Shown: positions 12,104-22,288 of the stretch, one piece after another
How the letters are laid out: each line of letters begins with the position of its first letter
How positions within the stretch are numbered: position 1 is the first letter of the stretch
Assembly (NCBI GenBank): GCA_023213395.1
Contig: CM041465.1
Span: 110,553,741 to 110,617,740 of the forward strand
Direction: 5' to 3'
Source of the DNA: Cycas panzhihuaensis
Lineage: Eukaryota; Cycadophyta
Length of the DNA stretch: 64,000 nucleotides
Translations under genes and position numbers: made by a program
Notes under the pieces: model-generated
Databases searched by the model: none
The model's input: the letters and a program-made list of their open reading frames with translations, nothing else
Told to the model about the DNA's origin: nothing

Positions 12104-14820
12104 TGTTTCATGACTACCGGGAATGGATACGAATAGATCGACTCATGTAAGCTCAGGTATGCTTCTCCCTTTTCACTTGCATCATTTTGTTGGAAAGGTT
12201 AACAGAAGCATTGCCTGTTTGCATGACTGCTTTCTTTATTTGTGTGATTGCTTTGCATTTTGTTGCCTGTTCATGCTGCCTATTGTATCGTGAGCCTATG
12301 ACGACCTAACAGGACTTACCTTTCCACAAGGTAGGCATCCCCATGGCACTATACGACCTTCCGCATTATCTCCATATTGTCTTAGTTTCCTTTTTTATTC
12401 ATATGATCCATTCATACCCTTGCCTTGACTTTGTTTTGGGATATTTGCTTATTAATGTTTCCCTGCCTCTATCCAAGTGCTTTCTGGACTGTCTCAGCCA
12501 CCTAGACAGAAGGGCCAGCCCCTCCTAGGCCTGTCAAATCATCTCCCAAAGCTCTCAGAACCTAGAATTCTACCATTCTAGCTTTTTGGTCTCGCACTAC
12601 TGTAACTTAGCGGTACCATGAAGTTTGCCACAGTGCGACTGTCATCAGATATTTTTAAAAATCTGCCATGGTAATTTTTACTTTTTTTGTGAAATTACCA
12701 CATGGTCTCACATCCACCTCAGCCTTATTTGCACTCTATTCATCCTCTTAGGGCTGGGGTGGGTATAAGTATTCATACCCTCATCATTTTGAGGGGCTCT
12801 TAGGTCATTTTTTACTCTCAAAGATAAGAACTTCTGCTCTCCAGCTCCTTCTGTCACAGGTGTTTCTGTAGGCCTGCATTTCCTGTAGCCTTAGGCTAGG
12901 ACATGCCTACAACTCTTTGCTTCCATGGTGGGAAGCCTCTCTCTAGGTTCCATCAAGTGTTTTTGGCGTTGATCCCTCCACAACTCACCCTGCAGTGCCC
13001 CTTTCAGCTGTCTGTTGGATTTGCCTCCTGCAAACCCTTGCAGGGGCCCTCCTTCTTGCTGTTAGCAGGCCTAGGTCTATCATACATCTTCCTAGCATGT
13101 ATTACCAATTTCTTTCTTCTATTTTTTGGTGAGTTACTCCCTGTTTGGACCCATTTCTTACTTTATTTACTCATTTCCTTCAGTTTTTACCATTGAAAAG
13201 CTGTCTTTCCATTGTATCTTGCTTGTTGCTTCTTGGCTCTACCTTCCCTCCACTAGTTTTCTTCAAGAGAATAGTGAGAGAATAGCCCCAAGGATGAGTG
13301 AAGAGAGTAAGGTAGGGCAACCCCACTTTTAGTCCTTCTCTCCAAGGGTAATCCCTTCCCACCTTCTCTGCTCTCATCCCATGTTCTTCTTGAGATTACT
13401 AGGAGAGATTGAGTCCTAGGCTAGCGCTAGATTGTTAATGTATGCAGCCACTTACTGTGCTGATTCCAAGCCTGCTTGCCCCTTATTTGAACCCTTGTAG
13501 AGTCCCTCGTGTTGTTGGGTACCCCTTGTTCTCATTAGCAAGGGTTTAGGCATCAGATTGCTGCCCATAGCAACTCTGCGTCCTGCTAACCACTCAACAC
13601 TTTGTTGCTTTTCCTTTGGTATCTTTGGCTGTCCTTAGTGGCTTTTACCCACTACCTTATTATGTCTATGAGTTGTGTGGAGATTTCAGTGGAGGGTTAG
13701 CCATCCTGAGGCTTCCCTTGAATCATTTCACTTAGTGTCTAACCTTGTTTAAGAGAGGGTTTGTAGAGTTTATTGCAGTAATTATCTTTCTCTAACATTC
13801 TAACATTAATAGCACTTATATATACTTGCATATACATAGATTATCTCTTGTAGCCCCTTCTTGGAAGGGATAGGTTTGTGCATGTGCAGGTTGCTACGGT
13901 GCTCTTGCAAAGGTGTTAAGCACCTGGATTTGGGTAAGGTTTCTTTTGTTTTGCTCTTTGCTTTCATTTTTGTTTCCTTTCTTTTTTCCTTTCGTAAGGG
14001 GAAGGTAAGGAAGCCTCTCCATCATCCGTGGGCTTGGTGAAGACGTGTGTGGCATGTGGATGAGGTCTCCTATTAGCCGCTACCCTCCTGGGTACATACT
14101 TCTTTCTCTTGCGCTCACTGTCCTTTTCACACTTTTAGTTGTGGCCTATGCATTAGTTAAATAGGTCAAACATAAAAGAGAAAAGGAAATTAACATCTTT
14201 TACTCGCATTTATATATTTATACTTTACATACCACATTCACTTCAAGAAAGGACTTTAGGAGATTTTCCCTTCACCTTTTCCTCAGCTTGCAAACCCAAT
14301 CCTCGCCCCTTTTGGCTTATTTTTTTTGTTTGATTTTGTTTGCTTACACACGCCATATCACTCTTGCCTTCTTGGTTGAACCATTAAGGGAGATTTTGGG
14401 ATTGTTGTCTGCTCCCACTCCCTTCTTATCTTCTTGACTCTATATGCTTCGCTAAATAATTGAGGAGATCCTGGCCATATCGTAGGCTATTGCTTACCTT
14501 GCTCCCACTTATTTCCCTCCATCATAGGGAAACCCTTGATGATTCTCTTCCTCCCCTTCTGGCCATCCAAGGGTGGGATGACTTTCCTCCCAAGTCTATC
14601 CAGGCTACCTCTCTCACTTTCCTTCTTCCTCTTTGAGGTGGGGAAGCACTCTCAGGTAGTTGGGTATTATCTGCAGGTCCTGAACTCATGCTCTGGTACA
14701 TGGGGGCCCCTATGTGGTACTCACTTTGCTTGTAGGTTTCTATCCACACCCTCGATACCATTATTGATCATCCTCACCATTCCTACTCGGCTAGATGATT
14801 ATCCCATAGACACGCATCCA
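12104..14820 (+). repeat. 5' LTR of element B
   Basis: It begins TGTTTCATGACTACC and ends GCATCCA, 2717 bases, the same length as the 3' LTR (small indels cancel). It contains a GGTACC-centred dyad (12602-12626), a second hairpin (12666-12705) and a TATA-like GGGTATAAG (12771-12779). A long pyrimidine-rich 3' half holds no protein. The open frames inside it are chance frames also interrupted in sister LTRs. Confidence 0.92.
12602..12779 (+). promoter_or_regulatory. LTR promoter block: dyad, hairpin and TATA box (B 5' LTR)
   Basis: A near-palindrome with centre GGTACC at 12612-12617 is followed 40 bases on by an inverted repeat (CCATGGTAATTT against AAATTACCACATGG, 12666-12705), and then by GGGTATAAG at 12771. 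The same three parts recur in the same order in the B 3', D, E and both G LTRs, although the TATA box is altered in some. Promoter function is inferred from position and the TATA-like sequence. Confidence 0.6.
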
Positions 14821-14840
14821 CTGGCAACCATACTGGGGAT
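14821..14840 (+). other. Primer binding site of element B
   Basis: Directly after the 5' LTR, one base in, stands TGGCAACCATACTGGGGA. Related 18-mers follow the LTRs of D, F and G, giving a family pattern like TGGCGACCATACTGGGGA. A PBS starting TGG pairs with the CCA end of a tRNA. It resembles the tRNA-Arg-type sites I recall for Tat/Ogre elements, but the tRNA was not verified. Confidence 0.75.
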
Positions 14841-15080
14841 CTGCCAGTAAGGGATCTAGTTCTCATCCCTTCTTGTTGATATTACCACCTTCTAGTGGTT
14901 CCTTCCACTTTATCTCCTTCGTTGGGCAGCCCCCAACATGCACTCTTTGTGGATCTTTCCTTCTTTTAAAGTGTTGGCAAGCTTTGTATGCAACACTTCT
15001 CTCATTGCCTACGTGGTTTGCCTCCATTGTTAGAAGATCCTGGGTATCGTCCTCTTTTATAGTCAGATTCTGATTCAACC

Positions 15081-16705
15081 ATGGAAGGATACCCTTCCGA
15101 TTAGGCCTATCACGCCATTGCCTTAGGAACTCATGAGTTCCCCGCATCCATTCCAGGATCCACCCAAGAGGGTGACAATCCTATCTATTATCTGGGTGAT
15201 CAGCATCACCCCCTTGACATCCATCCTTTTACTCATGTGGTAGAAGGCTCATTTCCTCTTAAGGTTCACCACCCTATTGGCGATTCTTGTGAGGAGCACC
15301 CTGAGGGGTCTACATCATTTGAGGTCCCATCTACCTCTTATGACCATGTAGATACCCCTCCCACTGATATGGTTGAAGCTATTAGCGAGTGCTTTCGAGT
15401 GGCTTGTCTTCAATCACATCTCAGGTGGTTTGAAGATGTTTTGTATGGTGGAGCGTCTTCTTCATCAGCTCCTATCCCACCTTCTTCATCCGCGCATGTG
15501 CCTTCTACAACGAGTAACCCTTTCGTTCCTACACATTCATCCAGTTCCATTCCTACACCAACCTTGGGGATGAATGTTGCACCTTCTATTCCTCATCATG
15601 GTATTAGTTCTTTGGGACCCTATCGTGGTATGTCTTTCTCCCCGCTTGGGGTTAGCATACCTTTTCCGAGTCAAGCGAATGTGCCACCTCCCAACATGGC
15701 ATATGCATTCCTTAGTAGGCCTAGAGGTTCTACTAACGCTACTACCACTAGTCATATGGGATCCGCTCCCACGTATCCTCAAAACCAACTTAATAGTTCT
15801 TCTCTTTATATACCCCTAAGTTATATCTCTCAACCTTGGGGGCAGGGTAAAGGGAACCATATTCCAGCTTATGGGGTGGACCTGCTACATCCATATGGGG
15901 TTGCATGACCTACGGGTGGCCCATATGGATAAAACCTGGTTCTACACCCTCTTTTTCCACCATCTAGCACAGCCCCTTATGCTGTGTCTTTGCAAGGGAA
16001 CTCAGCATCCTTTCAAGGCACTTATGCTCAAGTCCCTTTCTAGTAAGGGGTACTTCTACAAGGAGGGATGGGTTTAACACCCCCATCCATTCCTTGCTCA
16101 TTACCATTTATTGATCCTATGGCCCATGTAAGGACGCACCCCTTTATGGATTATAGATCGACACCATCTGTTGAGGCATTAAGAACCAACTTACCGCCTC
16201 ACCCTCTCGAAGTTCCTAAATTTGACGAAACTTCCTCACAGGACCCAGCGGAGCACGTCCGTAGTTTTTTTATGGTGTGTATTGATTACTGGGCTTATGA
16301 CCACATCTTAATGAAACTATTCCCTCGATCTTTACAAGGTGATGCCCTTAAGTGGTTTTATCGCCTTCCATCTCATTCCAACAACTTGTGGACAAGTTCA
16401 TCAATTATTTTAATGTTGCTCGCCCATTTGAAAGTGGAATGAAATCTCTTCTATCGCTTAAACAAGGTCATAATGAAATGAATCATGAATTTGTATGGTG
16501 GTTCCATGACCTTCTTCATTCCACTAAGGCTACTTTGCCCAAGGAGTTAAAGAGGGACCTCTTCGTTAATGCACTTCACCCTGAAGTCCATGTAGATGTC
16601 CTTAAGATGGGGGCGACTACATGTGACTCCGCTATCATAAAGTGCTTAGTGCTTGAGGCTATTGAGATCCACGCTGGACTCAAGAAGTCTCTCAAGCCCT
16701 CATAG
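15081..16705 (+). pseudogene. Gag of element B, broken
   Basis: Gag forms the particle that packages element RNA. The ATG at 15081 opens a frame starting MEGYPSD, matching the gag starts of F and G. The first 270 residues or so are Ser/Pro/Thr-rich (a long intact piece is 15237-15908). From about 16185 the retrotransposon gag core follows, with HPFMDYRS, PKFDE, GDALKWFYRLP, then LVDKFINYF, FESGMKSL and KRDLFVNALHPEVHVDVLK. In-frame stops occur near 15093 and at 15906, and the frame shifts near 16380. The TAG at 16703 probably replaces a Gln, because F and G read on. Confidence 0.85.
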
Positions 16706-16959
16706 CGACGTGAGGCACCACCCCCAACTAAAGAGACTAAACCCCAATAATCTTCTAGGTCTTCTTCTCATCCAACTGAGAAGACCTTAGCTCCACTTAC
16801 ATCTGCTATACATTCATTCGAACATACAATGAAGGAACTCAAACTACAAGCTCCTTCATCACCAACTTCTAACAAACAAATTCAGTAAGCTACCTAAACT
16901 TCCCTCCCTAGGAATGGTAACGCCCAATCCTCTCAAGCAATAAAACCCATTTCCTCACT

Positions 16960-17055
16960 TAGGAAGAAGTGTTGTTCCATTCATGGGGAGTGTTTCCATG
17001 ATGACTCACATTGTAGGGCCCAACATCCCAAGGATGCCCCTCGACATGACTCATC
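16960..17055 (+). pseudogene. Zinc knuckle region downstream of gag (element B)
   Basis: The translation contains KKCCSIHGECFHDDSHCRAQ, a Cys/His cluster of the nucleic-acid-binding knuckle that ends gag. D, F and G carry the same motif (KWCSIHGECF-type) at the same position, with individual Cys codons damaged. It sits between gag and protease. Confidence 0.7.
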
Positions 17056-17734
17056 CTCTAAATAGGCCTTAAGGTCTAATTTAGACCAATTGGTCCACAA
17101 GGATCTGTTCCCCAAGCATGGGGAACGTGATCGTAATACTCAGCCCAAGAACAACTGGAACCAGGGAAGATCACCGAATTCACGTCCTTCCCGTGATAAA
17201 GGGAAGGGCGCCTGAGATTCGTCTTCTTCTTTGCATTCCCCTCACCGACGTACTCCTTCACCTCCATAGTCCTGGAATAATGGAAAGAAGGTAATCCAAA
17301 TGCTTGAGGCTACTCCTTTGTACGCCCTTACTCGGTCTTAAGCCGCCAAAGAAGTAGATGGTGATTCTTCTTCTATTCCTCATTCAAATCCTCTTCCAGA
17401 GAACCCTCCCCCAAAAGTGTTATTTTTTCCCAAGGCCATTCCCATGCGTCCTGGTCATTACGATTTTTTTGAAGAGCACTTACCCAACCTACTGCGAAGG
17501 GTAAGCCCTTATATATCATGGATGAACTGCATACTATCGTTGCAGGAATGTCCTTGATGGATATTTTGAGGAGTTGTCCTGAATAATAGACTCTCCTTTT
17601 GGAAGCTTTAGGATGTGCCCATCCATGCTTTGGGTGTTACCTAAAACCATGAGCCTGTCATTTCTTTTGACCCTAAAGACCTTCCCCCTGCATGTGAAAG
17701 GGAACGCTAATGGAACTTCCCATTCACCATTATC

Positions 17735-18065
17735 ACTGGTACACCTGACTATACCCTGCGAAGGATCATTGTCAATAATGATTCTTCTGTGAATGCCATG
17801 CCCTTGCATGTTATGCAAGAGCTTGGTATTTCTACCTTGGAACTTGTTCCATGGTGATGCCAAGGCTATGACGGTAGTAAAAAGACCCCATTGGGATCTG
17901 TCTCGATCCCACTCATTCTCGAGGATAAGACTATCCTCGCTGACATTGTAGTCCTTGACATCGACGTCGACTACAACCTTCTCTTGGGTCAACCATAGCT
18001 TGATCAGATGGGAGCCATGTGTTCGACCCACTGGGGGTAACTTAAGTTCATCCATGATGGACAGA
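17735..18065 (+). pseudogene. Retropepsin-like protease of element B, broken
   Basis: The aspartic protease cuts the polyprotein. B reads VNNDSSVNAMPLHVMQELG where D has VDNNS, F has IGNGS and G has VENGS. The family motif was therefore probably V-D-N-G-S, and each copy has lost a different residue. Downstream are VPW-x-CQGYDGSKKTPLG, a DIVVLDIDVDYNLLLG stretch and a SSHWGQLKF-like end, as in Tat-type proteases. Stops replace Trp in several places. A 259-residue minus-strand open frame over this stretch is a shadow. Confidence 0.75.
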
Positions 18066-18633
18066 TGAAGGTTATCTCCTGTGAACGCCCACTTGCTAAA
18101 CAAACTCACCCTATCAACCAAGTGAGCCAAGGCCCTTCTACTCATGCCTTGGCTTACTCCATCGGCATACCTGATCCATCTTACGTTGAAGAAGATCCTG
18201 CATCTTCTTCTCTTAGTCCTATGCGCTTTGCTCCTATTGGTGTTGGGAGCTATGGGTACCTCGTCTCGTTTAGTGACAATGAGTCTCACGATGAGGATGA
18301 GGATTATCTTCACCCTATTTCTTCCTCCACACTAGTAGGATGCACCTATCTCATTCTAGATCCCCACCTAGAACCTCTTTTATAGGTGAGACTAGTCACT
18401 CCTCTATGTCACATGTCATCACTCGAATTGACTCATCCGTCATTAGTTCTTCCTCTTCGTCACCCCCCAGAGGTGATGGCTTCAAGGAACTCCCTTTTTC
18501 TCCTTCCAAGGAGCCCCTTCCAGACTTTCTCCTGGAGTCTCATGAGGAGGCCAGATAACCTAACGACCATCACGGTCCCATTGTCCCCACTTTCTCTAGC
18601 ACTTCATATATTCAGAGTGAAGTCATCCATGGG

Positions 18634-19805
18634 GTGGATTACTTCGAAGATAATGAAGCCTTGCTTGAGCACTTAGCAGGCTTCACACCCAACTTTCCTT
18701 CTGGTCACCATAGGCTTGGCCACTGGAAGATCCTTGCGATTGGGTCCACTCTCACTGACCCAATCCCATCCCCTATTCCATCTCTTCCTGTTGACCTTGC
18801 CCCTATCCATTTTGAGGAGGAGAATGCCATGTGCATGGGGGCAACCCAGGACATAGTCTTAGCCCTTGGTAAGGTCATTAAGGTAGGAATGGAATGCTCT
18901 CTTGATGAAGTAAGGGAATATTCTCTTTTGTTCCAGGAGTTCCAGGATGTCTTTGCATGGGATTATTCTGACATGAAGGGAATTGACCCCTCCATTATTA
19001 CTCATAATTTCACTACCATTCCTAGTGCCTATCCCATGCACTAGAAGCAGCGTCCTCTTCGTCCTAAGCTCTCGGTTACCATTAAGATGGAGGTTGAGAA
19101 ACTGTTAGATGCTAGACTTATCACTTCTATCGATTACCCCAAGTGGGTATCCAACATTATTCCCATTACTAAAAAGAATGGGACCATCAGTATATGCGTC
19201 AATTTCTGTGATATTAACAACACACGTCTTAAGGATAATTTTCCACTCCCTTTCATCGATCAAATCATTAATTAAACCATTGGATTCAAAGCTATATCCT
19301 TGATGGATGGCTTCTCTGGCTATAATCGGATCTAGATATCTCCTGAAGACCACCATAAGCTGGCCTTCACTACCCCGTGGGGTACCTTTGCCTATAAGGC
19401 AATGCCCTTCGGTCTTAAAAATGCAGGTGCTACTTATCAAAGAGCGATGTATTTCATCTTCCATGACCTCATCGATAACACATTGGAGGTCTTCATGGAT
19501 AACATGATGGGTCTCTCATGTGTTAGGCCCATCATCCCTTCGACTTGCGGGCTATCTTCACACGATGCCGCAAGTATCATGTTAGCCTAAACCCGCTCAA
19601 GTGTGTGTTTGCTATTACTTCTTGCAAACTCCTTAGATTTCTTATGTTAAAACAAGGAATCCAGATTGACCCTGATAAAGTCAAGGCAATCCTTGATATG
19701 TCGCCTCCTAGGACCCAATGACATATCAAGTCATTCCTAGGTAGGTTTAGTTTCCTCAGGCACTTCCTGGCAGACTTTGCTGTAAGTGCTAAACCTTTAA
19801 CGAAC
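18634..19805 (+). pseudogene. Gypsy reverse transcriptase of element B, broken
   Basis: The pre-RT region (FQDVFAWDYSDMKGIDPSI) is followed by the fingers and palm: KLLDARLITSIDYPKWVSNI, FPLPFIDQII, SLMDGFSGYN with the first catalytic Asp, and TPWGTFAYKAMPFGLKNAGA. The catalytic box reads VFMDNMMGLS at about 19489-19516, so one Asp is lost. D and G keep FMDD. The thumb/connection part (ILDM, RHFLADFA) follows to about 19800. Stops at several Gln or Trp positions and a frame change near 19530 inactivate it. Confidence 0.88.
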
Positions 19806-19808
19806 CTA

Positions 19809-20345
19809 TTGAAGAAGGGAGCCCTATTTGTTTGGTCTGATAAGGCCCAACAAGCCTTTGAAGGACTCAAGGAAGCCCTCGCTTTCGCTCCTACATTGGC
19901 GCACTATTATTTTGATAGGCCCTTCATTATTTATACTTCAGTGATTGACGAATCTCTGGGCACTATGCTGGCTCAAGAGGATGACTCAAGAGCTGAGAGA
20001 GCCATTTATTTTATCAGTCACATTCTTGTGGCTGCTGAACTTAATTACTCTCCTGCCGAGAAGAAATGTCTCTCCTTGGTCCATGCGACCAAGAAGTTTA
20101 GACACTACTTGCTTGGTAATACCACCAAGGTGATCATCTAGTCTGATCCCTTGCGATATTTACTTACTCATTCGAACTTGACGGGTAGGGCTAGCCATTG
20201 GGCCATCTTGCTTCAAGAGTTTGACCTTCATATCATTAACTGGAAATCGAAGAAAGGAATGGTAGTGGCTGAGCAACTTACAGACACCTCTATTCCTAAC
20301 TCGCTAGATACCCCATTGACGATTCCCTTCCTGATGAGTCCATTT
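19809..20345 (+). pseudogene. Gypsy RNase H of element B
   Basis: A largely intact 110-residue frame (19809-20141) reads KKGALFVWSDKAQQAF, FDRPFIIYT, ISHILVAAELNYSPAEKKCL and RHYLLG, the gypsy-type RNase H joined to RT. It continues in the same frame past a TAG at 20139 to LLQEFDLHIINWKSKKG. The usual first catalytic Asp position reads YTS rather than a D-containing motif, as in D, so the activity of this domain is doubtful. A second RNase H of archaeal type is encoded 5 kb downstream. Confidence 0.8.
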
Positions 20346-20379
20346 TGACTATTTAGGATGTCTCTCTCCATCCACTCAT

Positions 20380-21634
20380 TGATAATGAGTGGTATGGTGA
20401 CATTGTGCAGTATCTCACGGAACAACAATACCGCCCTGATGCTAGTAGTAAAGTTAGATCCTGTATCTGAACTTCTGCTAGGTAATACTTCCTCATAGAT
20501 GAAGTATTGTACAAGAGGTCCTTCAATGGGAGCCTCCTCCGCTACATCACTACCGATGAAGTTGACCAAATACTACGTGAATGCCACCATGGTATTTGTG
20601 GGGGTCACTTTGGGGCCCAGTCCATAGCCTAGAGGATCCTCCATATGGGTTACTATTGGCCGTCCCTCTTTAAGGATGCCCATGCTTTTTCCCTAAGATT
20701 TCGGCGATGTCAAGAACACGCTAACATCTCCCATGTGCCTTCTGAGGCCCTTCACTCCATCATATCTCTGTGGCCTTTCGCTCAGTGGGGGTTAGACCTC
20801 ATCAGGGCTATCTCTCCACCTTCTTTGTCATAGCATAAGTTTATCTTAACTGCTACAACATACTTCACCAAATGGGCAGAGGCCATCCCTCTAGTTACCA
20901 CCCCTGGTAAGACGATAGCTACCTTCATTTACCAGCATATCATTTGTCATTTTGGGATTCTTAATATCCTAATCACTGACAACAGAACCCCCTTCTACAA
21001 TAAGGAAGTGGATGAGCTTTGTGAGAAGTTCAAGATTTCTCACAAAAGTTCTTCTCCTTACTATCCTCAGGAAAATGAAAAAGTGGAGTCATTCAATAAG
21101 ACTCTTGTTAATATTCTAAAGAAAATTGTCACTTAGTCTCGAGGAGACTGGCACCTATAGCTCCCTTCCGCTTTGTGGGCTTACCACACCTCTGTCCATT
21201 CTGCCATGGGAATGACCCCATTCTCCCTGGTTTACGGTACCGAGGCGGTACTCCCATTGGAAGTGGAGATTCCTTCCTTGCGTGTTTCTCTTCGGGGTCT
21301 CATCGATGAGGAGTCGATCTGCTAGACTAGCCTCCTTGACCTCGAAGCTTTGGATGAGAGACGTTTGGCCACCTACCAGGCTAACCAAGCATCCAAAGCT
21401 CCCTCACAAAGGACCTACGATAAATATCTTCATTCCCATCCTTTGTTTCCTAAGGACCACGTCCTCAAATTGGAATATCTTCATGACCGCTTGGCTAAGT
21501 TCAAGCCTAGATAGGTTGGCCCTTTTGTCATTATCAAAAGCCTCGGTAATGGAGCTTATAGGATTGCTACCTTGGAGGGTCTTAAATTTGAGAAAGATGT
21601 TAATGGGAAATTCCTTAAGAAGTTTTACTCATAA
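20380..21634 (+). pseudogene. Gypsy integrase of element B, broken
   Basis: The HHCC zinc finger is visible from about 20580 (CHHGICGGHFG ... CRRCQEHA-like, with one Cys damaged). The core has WGLDLI with the first Asp near 20790, an ITDN-x-TPFYNKEV stretch with the second near 20970, and PQENEKVESFNKTL with the Glu near 21085. GMTPFSLVYGTEAVLPLEVE and the C-terminal LKLEYLHDRLAKFKPR and VGPFVII follow. The frame ends KKFYS-stop at 21632-21634. The same end is recognisable in A. A handful of TAG stops inactivate it. Confidence 0.88.
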
Positions 21635-22288
21635 CCTTGCCATCACCTCATCCATGCTCTGAAATGAGCCTAAACTACCATCTTAAGTTCATTCCCATTC
21701 CTCCCAGCCACGGGTAGAATGACGATTTAGGATGGCCTCTTTTGTTTCCTTCTGGTTCCTCCCATGGAACCTTTATTCCAGTTTTTCCTTGGGACCTTGT
21801 CCTCCTATTTGGGCATCCCCCAGTTAGGATGACGCTCTAGAGTATCGTTACTCCCCCTCTCGTGCAGTATTTCCTTTGCATATCCCGCTATACTTCCGTG
21901 TGGATATGTATGTCACCTTATTTGTAACCCCACATATGTCTATCACCTCTACTCATGGCGGTCGTACGTGCTCCTGTTAGGTATATGGTCCTGCATGAAA
22001 GGAAATACGTGCATCCCAAACAAATAACATAAACATGTAAACAAACATGCATAACATCCATCATATATCATGATGCACATCATCACATATCAAAATGGGG
22101 TATCAATCATTCCATCTCTATATATACATAAAAAATCATGTGTCATATCATACATATGGTATGGTACATCCTCTGTGGGAAGCTGGTGTCCTTGTAGGGG
22201 GGGTACAATCATGTGACTATATATAGTGACCCCCTGGAGGTCCATGCTTTTCCCTGTCAAAAATAAATACATGCATACTACCCTACTG
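21635..22288 (+). other. Spacer between integrase and the antisense gene (element B)
   Basis: No coding signal is seen. Two phrases here, GCCTAAACTACCATC and GGTTCCTCCCATGGAACC, recur in F near 53160-53270, so it is a conserved family segment rather than random DNA. It probably holds the 3' untranslated parts of the sense pol unit and, on the other strand, of the antisense gene. Confidence 0.6.

Noticed and set aside
12343-14850. Several 60-100 residue open frames inside the B 5' LTR, and similar ones in other LTRs
   Set aside because: They are hydrophobic, pyrimidine-driven frames in both directions and are not preserved between the two LTRs or in sister elements.
17534-18313. A 259-residue open frame on the minus strand, the longest in the window
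   Set aside because: It lies antisense to the protease and linker of B, whose plus-strand translation matches D, F and G. The minus frame resembles no known protein, and antisense frames over the same region in D and G are short and broken.
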